From: Vigna angularis
Lineage: Eukaryota > Streptophyta > Magnoliopsida > Fabales > Fabaceae
Direction of reading: 5' to 3'
Length of the DNA: 64,000 nt
Assembly: GCF_016808095.1 (NCBI RefSeq)
Contig: NC_068973.1
Location: 16,612,501 to 16,676,500, forward strand
Made by a program: the position numbers and the translations under genes. The first letter of the stretch is position 1, and each line of letters starts with the position of its first letter. Below, in pieces: positions 1-9,778 of the stretch. The notes beneath the pieces are model-generated. The model had not been told where the DNA came from. It did no database searches and saw only the letters and a list, made by a program, of their open reading frames with translations.

Positions 1-1
1 A

Positions 2-589
2 CTCGTCGAGAAGAAGACTTTTGAGGATCTACGTGCGACCATGGAGCAGATGCTGATTGCTCAGGACGAGTCCAACAAGAAGAACGACGAGCTCCAGGCC
101 GAGCTTGATAAAGCCAAGGAAGACTTAGCCGAGGCATCGGATCGGCTTCGCGACGCCTGAGCCAATTATGACCGCCTGGTGGACGAGTGCGGGCAACTCA
201 AGGTAGTAGTTGCCCGCCATAAGAAAATGGAGAGGGGACTCCTTCAGAAGAATCAGGCACTGACGGACGACTTGGCGAAGGCTAAGGAGAAGATATCCGA
301 GCTGGAAACAGGTATCGTTTTTTAGCACGAGGAGGATTTCAATAAAGCTCTCCGCCAAGCGTCCGTCCTAATGGGAGTCAAGGAGCCATTCACCCTTGGT
401 TTTGATATTGAAAAGGACGTGTTCGACGGGGTACTGGTTCACCTTGATGCCCCGGCCGCCGAGGAGGTGCCGTAGGAGGAGGAGGACCCTTTAAATGTCG
501 GGGTTGGCGATCAGGGGGTGGAAGTTGAAGACGTTAATGATGCGGCGAATGACGCCGAGGGTGATGATGACGGCAGTGGGGCCGAATAA
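2..589 (+). pseudogene. Antisense extra ORF of the Tat-type element, coiled-coil and acidic tail
   Basis: One reading frame stays open from base 2 to the stop at 587-589 except for three stops at 158-160 (TGA), 323-325 (TAG) and 473-475 (TAG). The first 110 codons are rich in K, E, L and D with coiled-coil character, for example the stretch ELDKAKEDLAEASDRL. The end is strongly acidic (EDVNDAANDAEGDDDGSGAE). It runs opposite to gag-pol of the same element, as known for extra ORFs of Tat-lineage elements. The start lies left of the window. All three stops could come from C-to-T changes in CGA or CAG codons. Its function is unknown. Confidence 0.6.
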
Positions 590-841
590 TTTTTTAAATA
601 GTTGGTTAGTGGTTTTGGCTTTCTGTTTTACATATTTTGATGTATTTGTTCGTGTGGCCGGTCAACCAACATCTTGACCTGTTTAGGTGTTGGCCATACC
701 GTCCCATGGCTGACTTTTTGTATAACCCCTACACATCAATACATTTTATTCTTCAATTTGCCTGCTATTATTTCTTTCCTGCCGAGCGTTTGATTCTATT
801 ATCTTGCTATCTTTATTAATGACTTTTATCGATAGAAATTC

Positions 842-1170
842 GTCAACTTGGACTTTTGAACGACTCGTGCGACAATGGTTCTCGGGAAGAACTCGTCGTT
901 CACCGTCCGACCAAGTTGACAGTGGTTCCGTTTGGAACTCTCCGTTCATCAACTTGGGCTTTTGAATGACGAGGGCGGCAGTGGTTCTTGGGAAGAACTC
1001 GTCGTTCACCGCTCAGCCAACTTGACAGTGGTTCCGTTTGGAACTCTTCGTTCATCAACTTGGATTTTCGAACAATCTGGGCGGCAGTGGTTCTCCAGGA
1101 AGAACTCGCCGTTCACCGCCCGGCCAAGTTGATAGTGGTTCCGTTTGGAACTCTCCGTTCATCAACTCGG
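842..1170. repeat. Tandem repeat, three copies of about 106 bp
   Basis: The marker TCAACT recurs at 843, 949, 1055 and 1162, giving periods of 106, 106 and 107 bp. Each unit also contains TGGTTCCGTTTGGAACTC and GGAAGAACTCG followed by CGTTCACCG. The array lies between integrase and the antisense ORF of the Tat-type element, in what is its 3' untranslated region. Tandem repeats at this position are known for the lineage and can seed satellites. Confidence 0.9.
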
Positions 1171-1289
1171 ATTTCTTTTTGGTTAAGTGCTTACGGGGTT
1201 ATGTCCTTATCGTAGAGATTTTGCCAAAAGTGGGACGCCCTGTCATTGTATCAATCATTTAAAAAAAAATGTACAATCAGAAATGGTTA

Positions 1290-2492
1290 TTAACTGAAAT
1301 AAAATTTGAGGTGAGTGGCATTCCATGTGTTTGGAATGGGGCGTCTGTCCAGGTACAATAGTTTGTAGGCCCCGTTTCCCAGGGCTTCTGAAATTCGGAA
1401 AGGTCCTTCCCATTTGGCTGCGAGCTTGCCATGAGCGGCCGTACGTTGTGCCTCTCCAGTCTTCTTCCACACCAAATCACCCTCTTGGAAGTTCCTCGGT
1501 CGGACCTTGGAGTTGTATCTTCTCTCCACCATTCACTTGCACGCTTCAGCCCTCAACGTCGCTCGGTCCCGTCTCTCCTGCAGTGAGTCAAGCTCTACCC
1601 TTAACTCTTCATCATTTAACCCAAGGTCCTCTATTTGGCGCCGTAGGGAGGGTTCTCCCAACTCGACCGGCAACATGGCATTTGTACCATATGTCAAGTT
1701 GAAGGGCGTTTCTCTGGTCGTTCCGTGCGGAGTACACCGGTAGCCCCATAACACTTCCGGAAGCTCATCCACCCATGCTTCCTTCCTCTCCCCTAGCCGC
1801 TTCTTCAACTCGGCTACGATCGTCTTGTTCACGGCCTCTACCTGACTGTTCGTCTGGGGGTGCTCCACCGAACTGGTGACGTGTTTGATTCCCAGACCCT
1901 TGTAAAACTCTGCCAGTTTTTTATCAATAGACTACCGTCCGTTGTCCGTAACAATTGAATGTGGGAGGCGAAATCGACAGACCAACTTCCAACAAAATTT
2001 TTGTACCTGCGACGTTGTGATGGTCGCTAAAGGTTTGACCTCCACCCATTTGGTGAAGTAATCGATTGCCACCAATAAGAACTTCTTCTACACCCGCCCT
2101 ACGGGGAAAGGGCCGATTATGTCCATTCCCCACTGAGCGAACGACCAAGGGGATGTCATAGTGTGCAAGGTGTCCGGTAGGACGTGCGTGCTATTGGTGT
2201 GAGTCTGTCAGCTGAGACACCTTTGAGCAAAGACCTTAGTGTTTTCCTCCATGGTTGGCCAGTAGTATCCGACCCGCAGTACTCGAGCCTTCAGAGATCG
2301 AAGTCCAGTATGAAATCCGCAAATCCCATTATGGAGCTCGTTCATAACATATTGCGCTTCTTCCATCCCGAGGCATTTAAGGAGAGAAGTTGAGAACCCC
2401 CTCCAATATAGGTCGTCTCCCACCATAAGATAGCGGACAATCTTCTTGGCGTCGACCGGTTCCACTGGCTGTCCTGCGTCTTGCTGGGTCAT
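1290..2492 (-). pseudogene. Integrase remnant of the Tat-type element
   Basis: The zinc-binding N-terminal part lies at about 2380-2210, with an H-H-C pattern and the typical GYYWPTM motif. The catalytic core follows at about 2150-1800: a GMDIIGPFP segment gives the first Asp, VTDNGR the second, and QVEAVNKT contains the Glu. The C-terminal part ends at the stop at 1290, after the GDLVWKK and KWEGPFRI motifs. In-frame TAG codons interrupt it near 2090 and 1934, both at positions that are Gln in the family. The D-D-E residues survive but the frame is broken. Confidence 0.85.
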
Positions 2493-2513
2493 TATTGCTC
2501 GAATCTCCGTCCG

Positions 2514-3720
2514 CTAATCCTTGACATCATCCCTTGATACTGCCAAGCATTCCACTGATGGTTGGAGCAGGACCTGGCGGATGATGGTCGTCAATTTCCC
2601 TTTCTCTCTTCCCGAGCTTAGCTTAAACAACATATCCACCCTGGTGTTGTTCTCTCGGGGGATGTACCAGATGTCGACCTTATCGAACCGTTTGGTCAGC
2701 GCAGTTGCTGATTGCTGACTCAGAGACACCTAGAAAGATCTACAAATCTTTCCCTGGCGTTAGGCGGTTCATCACTGGTGGATTCAGCAAGATGGCCTTG
2801 ACATCCTGAAACGCTTGTTCGCATTCCGCATCCCATACTAAGTTGGACCCCTTCTTCATCTTCCTTAGCACCGGTCGTACCCTCTCTGCCAACTTAGGGA
2901 TGAATCGAGATAGTGCCGTGAGTCGGCCGACCAACCTCTGGACCTCTTTGAGGGTGGCCGGGCTCTACATCTTCAACACGGCCAAACATTTATTGGGGTT
3001 GGCCTCAATGCCTCTGGCGGTGAGCATGAATCCGAGGAACTTTCCTGCGGCTACCCCGAAAGTGCACTTCGTCGGGTTGAGCCGCATCCCGTACCTTCTC
3101 ACTTGCTTGAACACTTCCTCCAAGTCCTTCACATGTTGATGGCCGTCCGGTGAGCGAACGACCATATTGTCTACATAGACATCCATACACCGACCGATTT
3201 GCCCAACAAAGATCCCATCCATCAAACACTGATAGGTGGCCCCGACATTCTTCAAGCCGAAAGGCATAACTTCGTAACAAAAGTGCGCCTTGTTAGTGAT
3301 GAACGCCGTCTTCTCCCGATCGGGTTCGTACATGGGTATTTGGTTGTACCCAAAGTACGCATCCAGGAAGCTTAACATCCGGTGGCCGGAGGCTCCGTCC
3401 ACCAACGCGTCTATGCTCGGGAAGGGATGGGAATCTTTGGGGCAAACTTTGTTTAGGTCGGTGGAGTCGGTGCACATACGCTATTTTCCGCTGGCCTTCT
3501 TCACCATTACCACATTGGCGAGCCAAGTGGTGTATGTCACATCCCTAACAAATCCGGTCGCCTTCAACTTCGTCACCTCCTCTTCAACCGCTCTTCTCTT
3601 CTACTCTCCCATCCGCCGCTTCTTCTGTGCAACCGGCCGTGCCTCCTTGAACAAGGCTAGTTTATGTGACATGACCGAGGGGTGGATCCCTGACATATCG
3701 TCGACCGTCCATGCGAATAA
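2514..3720 (-). pseudogene. Reverse transcriptase with RNase H largely deleted (Tat-type element)
   Basis: The RT core is open at 3477-2965, with DLNKVCPKD, YNQIPM and EVMPFGLKN motifs. The catalytic box reads VYVDNMVV, so the second Asp of the usual YVDD is Asn (about 3168-3160). After the RT thumb (VRPVLRKMKKGS, near 2880) the frame reaches PGKDL and SESAIS near 2710 and then, in another frame, jumps to the very end of an RNase H domain (ALTKRFDKV, WYIPREN). Most of RNase H is therefore deleted at about 2700. The RT upstream of 3477 is broken by further stops and shifts. Confidence 0.85.
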
Positions 3721-4023
3721 GTCACGATTCTTCCACAAAATGGACCGAATCTCTCTCTCTCTCTAACTCAGGCTCCAGGCTACGAGCCATAACGGTGATT
3801 TGGGAAGCATCTTTCCCTATCAAGACCGGCCGAGTCTCCCCAAGGGGCTCCAACCGATCTTCCTTGTTTGTCCGTGGGTCAAGGTCTGCCATAGCCACCT
3901 CAGATCCACCTGTCCTCCTTTTGACCGTGTGGGTATGAAGCTTCAGGCCTGCTGCATAGCATTCCCTAGCCGTCTTTTGATCCACTCGGACAGTGCAGAT
4001 TGCCCCCTTGTCTGAGGGATACT

Positions 4024-4425
4024 TCATCGTGAGATGGGGGTGGACACGATTGCCCCGAAAGCATTCAGGCACGGCCGACCCAGGAGTACGTTGTAGGAAG
4101 TGTTGGCTTCCACCAACAAGTATCTAACCTTCTTCTCGTCAGTGTCCCGACCGGTGCCTAGTCGAGTACGTAAATCAACATACCCCTTGGTGTCCACTCT
4201 TTCGCCCGCAAATCCGACGATCTGCTCGTTGTACGGGACAATGAGGTAGTCCGAAATATCCATCTGCTGGAAGGTTTTCCAGTAGAGGATGTTCACAGAG
4301 CTTCCCTGGTCAATCAGTACCTTACTCACACTGTAGCGGGCGATCTCCGTCGTTATCACCATCAGGTCATCTTGATCAGGGTTGGGTGCATGAAAATCTT
4401 CGTCCGAAAATGTAATGGACGACAT
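4024..4425 (-). pseudogene. Aspartic protease remnant of the Tat-type element
   Basis: This open stretch of 133 codons contains VLIDQGSSVNILY, the active-site motif of a retroviral-type aspartic protease, with Gln after the Asp where Thr, Gly or Asn is more usual. LLGRPCLNAF near the C-terminus is the second conserved element. The frame continues into the protease-RT linker only after a frameshift near 4030-4070, where the sequence moves to the frame open at 4072-3722. Confidence 0.8.
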
Positions 4426-4458
4426 CGTCCGCCGGGGCTTATCAACCGCGTGGACGGA

Positions 4459-5966
4459 TCAGAGGACCCTCACATGACGTTTGCGGGCGGATGAAGAAGA
4501 TCCTCCTCCGGCGAAACCACCGGATATTGTGTTGATATGTCCTCGCAGGGGACGGTCGTGGCTTCTGCTGCGGCTTCTACTTCGTCGTCTCTCCGATCGT
4601 GGGCGATTGGTCCAGTCCTTTCTAGACCTTTCTTGTCTCTCTGGTCTCCTAGGGCTGGTCCGTCGTGGACTCGGTCGATCCACAGGTGCACGTGGTCGAT
4701 CAATCCGCACATACTTCTTCAGTTGCCCCGCACGGATTAATTCTTCTATTTTATCCTTCAGGGTCACACAATCCTCCGTGGTGTGGCCCATGTTTTTATG
4801 GTACAAGCAGTGTTTGTTTCCATCCGCCCCCGGCAGAGTGGGTCGTCTTTTCGGCTCTAAGATCAACTCCGCACTCAAAGCTTCCTGGAAAATTTTCGCC
4901 CGAGGGGCATTCAAGGGGGTGTATTGTTGGAATCGCGGTCCTCGGGCGGTTCTCTTTGCTTGAACCCCCCAGATTTCCCAGCCTGACTGCCCAATTTCCC
5001 CCCGTCGGTTTTGATTTCCTGACTCTCCTTCTTGTACGACAATTTCATCTCCTCCACCCTTATTTCATCAGCCGCCCTCTGTTGCAGTTCTTCCATAGTC
5101 TTGAGCGCCCGTCGGCAGACGCTATCCTTGAATGGCCCAGGCTTGAGGGCGGGTAGGATGTACTGCAAGGCGAGTTATAGGCTCAAGCCCTTCACCCGTC
5201 AGACTGTCTTTTGGTAGCGATCCATGGACGCTCTCCAAGTTTCTTCCTTCCCCTATTTCAGGGTGACCAACTCGAAGACGGTCCAGTCCTGAGTGCTATT
5301 GCCGACGAATTGACGATTGAACAAGCGTTGCAGTCCAGCGAAATTCTCGATGGAATTGGGGGGAAGTGAGTTAAACCACTCAAGCGCCTCCCCCTCCAAT
5401 GACAAGCAGAACACTCGACACCAAATGACGTTGTTTCCAGTTCAGAACGCCATTGTGTTCGAAAAGGTTTTGATGTGGGCCTCTGAGTCCGTCATCCCGT
5501 CGTATATTTTGAACTAAGGCGGGACGAACTGCTCTGATATCTGGACGTCCATGATCGCCTGGATGAAGGGGAGTAACAATGTTGACGAGGTCTCGATTTT
5601 TATCACCATTTGCTTGTCCCCCGCGACACTCTTCACGTGGACTGATTTAGCCTTGCTTCCCTCGACCTCCAGTTCTGTGGGTTTCCACATCTTGTCTGGC
5701 CCACTGCTGTGCTCGGCTTGGTCCTCCATTGTAGCCTTGCCACGTTCCTTAGCCTGCTCTCCTTCCCCCTTTTCTCCTGCCCCCTCTCGAGCAATGCGCG
5801 CCGAACATTCGGCCCTGACAGCTATGAGTTCTGCCTCATGACGCTGCTGCATCTCCTCGATCTTCTGCTGTAGCATCCGGATCATCTCCATTGGGTCGTC
5901 CATACTCATGTTTCTCGTGGTCACCATTGGATTTTGTAAGTAACTCGGCCCCACGGTGGGCGCCAA
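4459..5966 (-). pseudogene. Gag remnant of the Tat-type element
   Basis: Reading begins at an ATG at 5966 or, more typically, at 5927 (MVTTRNMSMDD). A predicted coiled-coil (MIRMLQQKIEEMQQRHEAEL) comes first. The gag domain follows at about 5540-5170 with KIYDGMTDSEAHI and ALEWFNSLPP. Stops interrupt it at 5514, near 5258, near 5201 and near 5175, and there is a frameshift near 4920. A zinc-knuckle-like segment (CLYHKNMGHTTEDC) is at about 4815-4770, followed by a basic RS-rich tail (RSERRRSRSRSRSHD). It is not functional. Confidence 0.8.
5948..5966 (-). other. Primer-binding-like site of the Tat-type element
   Basis: On the minus strand TGGCGCCCACCGTGGGGCC follows the LTR end after a few T residues. 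Its position directly inside the LTR and the TGGCGCC start are those of a tRNA primer site. I do not assign the tRNA. Confidence 0.6.
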
Positions 5967-5968
5967 AA

Positions 5969-6457
5969 TGTTTCGGTTATTGGGGTTAAGTCACCAAACT
6001 CCTTCACAATTTGTCTTTTTGTCGTCCGGTCGTGCTCCAAGCTCCGCTCTCTCGCTCCTTCGTTCGGGAGGGAACCTGTCAAAGATCCTTCGATGCCAAA
6101 GTCAGTATTCAACCCGTTTGGCAATTCAACAGAGCAGTAATAAATGTGCAATAAGTGCAACCTATCTACCACTTACCTCTGACCTGTATTTATAGTTTTC
6201 GTCATGGGCTTGGATTAGTGAAAAGTTAATCACGGCCCAATTATACTCCAATGACTCTAATCACTATTTATCTTAATCCTAATCTTAATGACCCAGTTCA
6301 CCTATCGGCCGATCCTGTGCAACTGTCTGGTTAGGTGGGTGTTGGCGCTACTCTCTGGACCACCCATTCCGTATGGTACATATTTACTCATCCGAGTGGA
6401 AGGATGAATGGTCGAGTCGAGTAGCATGCAGTGAGTGTTTATGCAAGCTGTCCAACA
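5969..6457 (-). repeat. 5' LTR of the Tat-type element (489 bp) with TATA box
   Basis: On the minus strand the LTR begins TGTTGGACAGC at 6457 and ends CCGAAACA at 5969, so it has TG and CA termini. The likely target duplication at the right edge is ATGCT (6458-6462). A TATA box reading CTATAAATACAG on the minus strand lies at 6195-6184. Confidence 0.75.
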
Positions 6458-7213
6458 ATGCTGTTAGAGAAGTAAAAAAATAGAAGAAACGCTAACAATT
6501 GAGTGATATCAATGCCGCTCTTTGGACCGTCCGACCGTATGGTACATGTTACGAACATCTGCCTAGCTAGTGCTATGGGGAAAAAAACATTTTTAACTGT
6601 TTTCTAAGCAGTGCTTGATATGACATTAACTTGACCCGTAGCTTTCTATATTCTTAAAAATAAAAAAGTTAATAAAAGTAAAATAATAAAAATGGGTAAT
6701 ATTTGTGTCTTATAGGTCTGTTAATAGTTTGATTGTGATTAAATTGATAACAATTAAATAATGTTATTTTAACTTTGAAGCATAAAATGTTAAGTAAAAT
6801 TAAATGAAAATAATATAATATTTAAAGTCATAATATTAAAAATTAAATTTTATATACAAATTTCAAAAATTTGATTTGTAACTGCTAAAATACAATTTTT
6901 AAAATTAACATGAAATTATAGTAAACGTAACAACACAGTAATAATCTGTTAAAAGGTACACAAACAAAATAAATATAATCAATATAATATTCTATTGTTA
7001 CAATTTATGGTTAAATCCATACCAATTAATATTGTTTTTTGTCAAGTAAACTGATTCCAGCAGATTGTTGTTGATTTTGTCCAGTCTTCCTGGTTTTTGG
7101 ACTGATTCTTTGCATGACCTTTTTGGGATTCATATCTATGAAAGATCTAGCACGAAGGCACACGACAATTTGAAAGATTGACCAAGGTTGTTTAAGAATT
7201 AGTGAAGAGCGAA
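6458..7213. other. AT-rich intergenic DNA with a small LTR relic at 6514-6552
   Basis: The segment 6514-6552 closely resembles 6344-6386 inside the neighbouring LTR: both contain CGTATGGTACAT preceded by a CTTTGGACC or CTCTGGACC block. It is a fragment of a second, older LTR of the same family. The rest is AT-rich with no supported gene. Confidence 0.5.
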
Positions 7214-7221
7214 GTTGAGAG

Positions 7222-8865
7222 TAGAGCTGTCAATTTGACCTATGATCCCGAGGCTAGCCTTAACCCACTCTTTAAAAAGCCCCCTCTTAAGAAGCTCCTC
7301 AAATTGGGGCAAAAAAAAAAACTCCAACCCCCAAAGCCCCTCTCAAAGGGGTTAGGGTCAGGGTTAAGGTGGGTTTAGCTCCACTAAAAAAATTTTGGAA
7401 ACTAAACTTTAATATTCTCATAGTAACTATTAAAAGTACTAAATTTTATATTCATGTAATTGATTTCTTATTTCAAATTATTAAATAAAACTAATTAATT
7501 ATAGTATAATAGAATATTTAATATTCAAAATAACCACTTTTTTAAATAATTAAAAATAATTGCAAACCACACACTTAATTTTATACAACTAAATAGTATT
7601 ACAAATTTTTTTTTACTAAAATATTATAAAACTGTTTTATTTTGTTGTCAATTTTAATACAATTATGTCTTATATTGCAGACACTAATTATTAAAAAATT
7701 ATATATAATTAGTAATATCAAAATAACCCCAAAGAGAAAAAATAACATATTAAATTGATTTAATATTTTCACCGCTTTTACAGTTCTTAAAAAGAATCAC
7801 TGTTTTGTTTTCTCGACTTCTAAAATATCACTCAATCTGTTTTTAATTATTTAAAATTAAAAATAATTCAAAAATTTATTATCTAAAATTTTTGGATCAA
7901 AAATAGTATTAATATTTTATGTGTAAATTAAACTTATGTTTTATTTTGTTTTGTTTTCTTTGATAATATTTTCTCAAAATCACCATAAGATATATTATAA
8001 AAAGAAAGTTAATTTCTTAAAAATTTATAAAAAGAATGAAAATTTTAAATAGACCTAAAGTACTAAAGAATGACAAATGTTATAGTGTTTCAATTCTTTG
8101 ACTAACACATTAAATAATTTATTTTTAACTTTCAATTAGAACACATAACATAAATGTATGTTTATGTTTATGTTTATGACATTTAAAATGTAAACATTTT
8201 GAGTAAGTAGTACGACGAGATTGAATCCTATGGACAAATACAACTGCAGCCTACACAAGGTTTATGAGTTTTTTCTTTTTACTTATTATTTATATTATGA
8301 GCATGATTTGTTGGGTATAAAATGAAAAAGAAAATCATTTATATTTTATTTTTTTTTCAATAGCTTTCTAAGAAAATAAAAAAGCCTTATTTTTTTTAAA
8401 TTAAGAGCTTCAATTAGAGAAAATCTTCTCTTAAATTTCAATTTGGATAATTATAGATAGAAAGTTAATTTCAAATTTATAACCTAAAAAAAAGCGAAAT
8501 TAAATATTTAAATTTCAAATTTATAAAATGATCCTCTAATTATATACTTAGAAAATCTAACTCAATAAATATTGTCATTTTGCTTTTGTTTCTTGATTCT
8601 AGAACTCTTGTCCTATAAAAATTTCAATTTATTTTTTATAATAACTATTTCTGTAAGAGTTAATTATATTTTATCTTATATTCAAAATGAACATTTTTTC
8701 TAAAAAAAAAGGTCCATGAGTTGACCCTGACCCACAGGACTTTTGAAGATATTTTGACCCTGTGGACTTTTTCTACGAGGGACTTTTTGGCTTTATGGAT
8801 TTTTCTGGCCCCAACCCATGTGGATTAGGGCCAAACCGTGTAAGGGAGCCAAATTGACAGGTCTA
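7222..8865. mobile_element. Non-autonomous hAT-superfamily DNA transposon (1644 bp)
   Basis: The element is flanked by perfect 8-bp direct repeats GTTGAGAG at 7214-7221 and 8866-8873. The left end reads TAGAGCTGTCAATTTG and the inverted right end TAGACCTGTCAATTTG, a 16-bp terminal inverted repeat with one mismatch. Eight-bp target duplications with short inverted repeats of this kind mark the hAT superfamily. The interior is AT-rich with no transposase, so it must have moved with a transposase from elsewhere. Confidence 0.85.
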
Positions 8866-8873
8866 GTTGAGAG

Positions 8874-9778
8874 CCATATTATCGATGAAAATGAAATAAA
8901 GTTATTTTGCCTTGAGATCAATGCTCAGTTGTATGACACTTTCTGCAGCTTACGTTCCACGGTAGCAGGTTCTTCTAACCCTTTGGGTGACAGGTCACGA
9001 TGAAAACGAAACTGTTGTATCTTAAACGTGGTTGTGCTGATTCAAATAAAGTATGGAAGCAATTGGAGTTGGATAGAAATCAGGATTTCTACTCAACAGA
9101 ACTGGAGTTGTCTAACAAATATAAAAAGTTCAGATGGAACTATCTTTGCAATGGCTTGGTGCGTCATTTGGAAGCAAGAAATGCAATCTGACTCTCCGTA
9201 AACAGACCAAGGTGGCGCGGAATCACTCATCACAGACAATGCTTATTTCATACGGAAACCCAGCGTAAAGCTGGCTTCGTTTATCTTTCGGGATCAATTC
9301 GGCAATTGATAACAGGTTTTCAGGTGCTTGTGGGCTCTCCACCACTTTCAAAGCTGAATTAATCTCAACACTATTTGGGTATAGATATTTGAATATCGTT
9401 TTGGACATGTAATTTTTTAGGACTAATTTAGAAATTTACTTTATTAATAATGAAGCATTAAATAATACAATAAATCGTTTTTACTGTATAAAATGCAATA
9501 ATTGAGCATTAAGTACAAGATCAATATTATTACAAATGAAAGTCACTAGCAATCGAAATATCGAATAGTTTGTCAACAATAGCTTTCATCAGGAAAAACA
9601 GTCATCTCACCTGCTAATGACTGAGGTACACTATAGACAACAGTAAACCTACCCTTTGCTGCCAAATCATGGATAAAAGATTAAAGAGAGACCGATTTTC
9701 AAATCTAATCAACAACGAACAAGACAAGAATCAAATCGCAGCAATATGAACTAGCAACCACAAAAACATTAGTAATTT
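8874..9778. other. Unrecognised sequence downstream of TRAPPC2, possible gene fragment
   Basis: This stretch has higher complexity than the AT-rich DNA around it and looks like former transcribed or coding sequence split by the hAT insertion. Short frames (8874-9003 and 9000-9191 on plus, 9408-9223 on minus) show no domain I recognise. Part of it may be the TRAPPC2 3' UTR, since the TRAPPC2 stop codon is at 9781-9779. Confidence 0.3.

Larger units (their letters stand above)
1..6457 (-). mobile_element. Decayed Ty3/gypsy LTR retrotransposon, Tat type, 3' LTR outside window
   Basis: Read right to left the order is LTR (6457-5969), primer-binding-like site, gag, protease, RT, a remnant of RNase H, integrase, a tandem repeat and an ORF in the opposite direction. 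The order protease-RT-integrase is that of Ty3/gypsy, and an antisense extra ORF with tandem repeats downstream of integrase is known from the Tat lineage. All coding parts carry stops or frameshifts, so the copy is dead. The 3' LTR must lie left of base 1. The lineage call rests on architecture and motifs, not on a tree. Confidence 0.85.

Noticed and set aside
842..1262. Three overlapping short plus-strand frames with similar peptides
   Set aside because: They are the 106-bp tandem repeat read in different phases, not a protein family.
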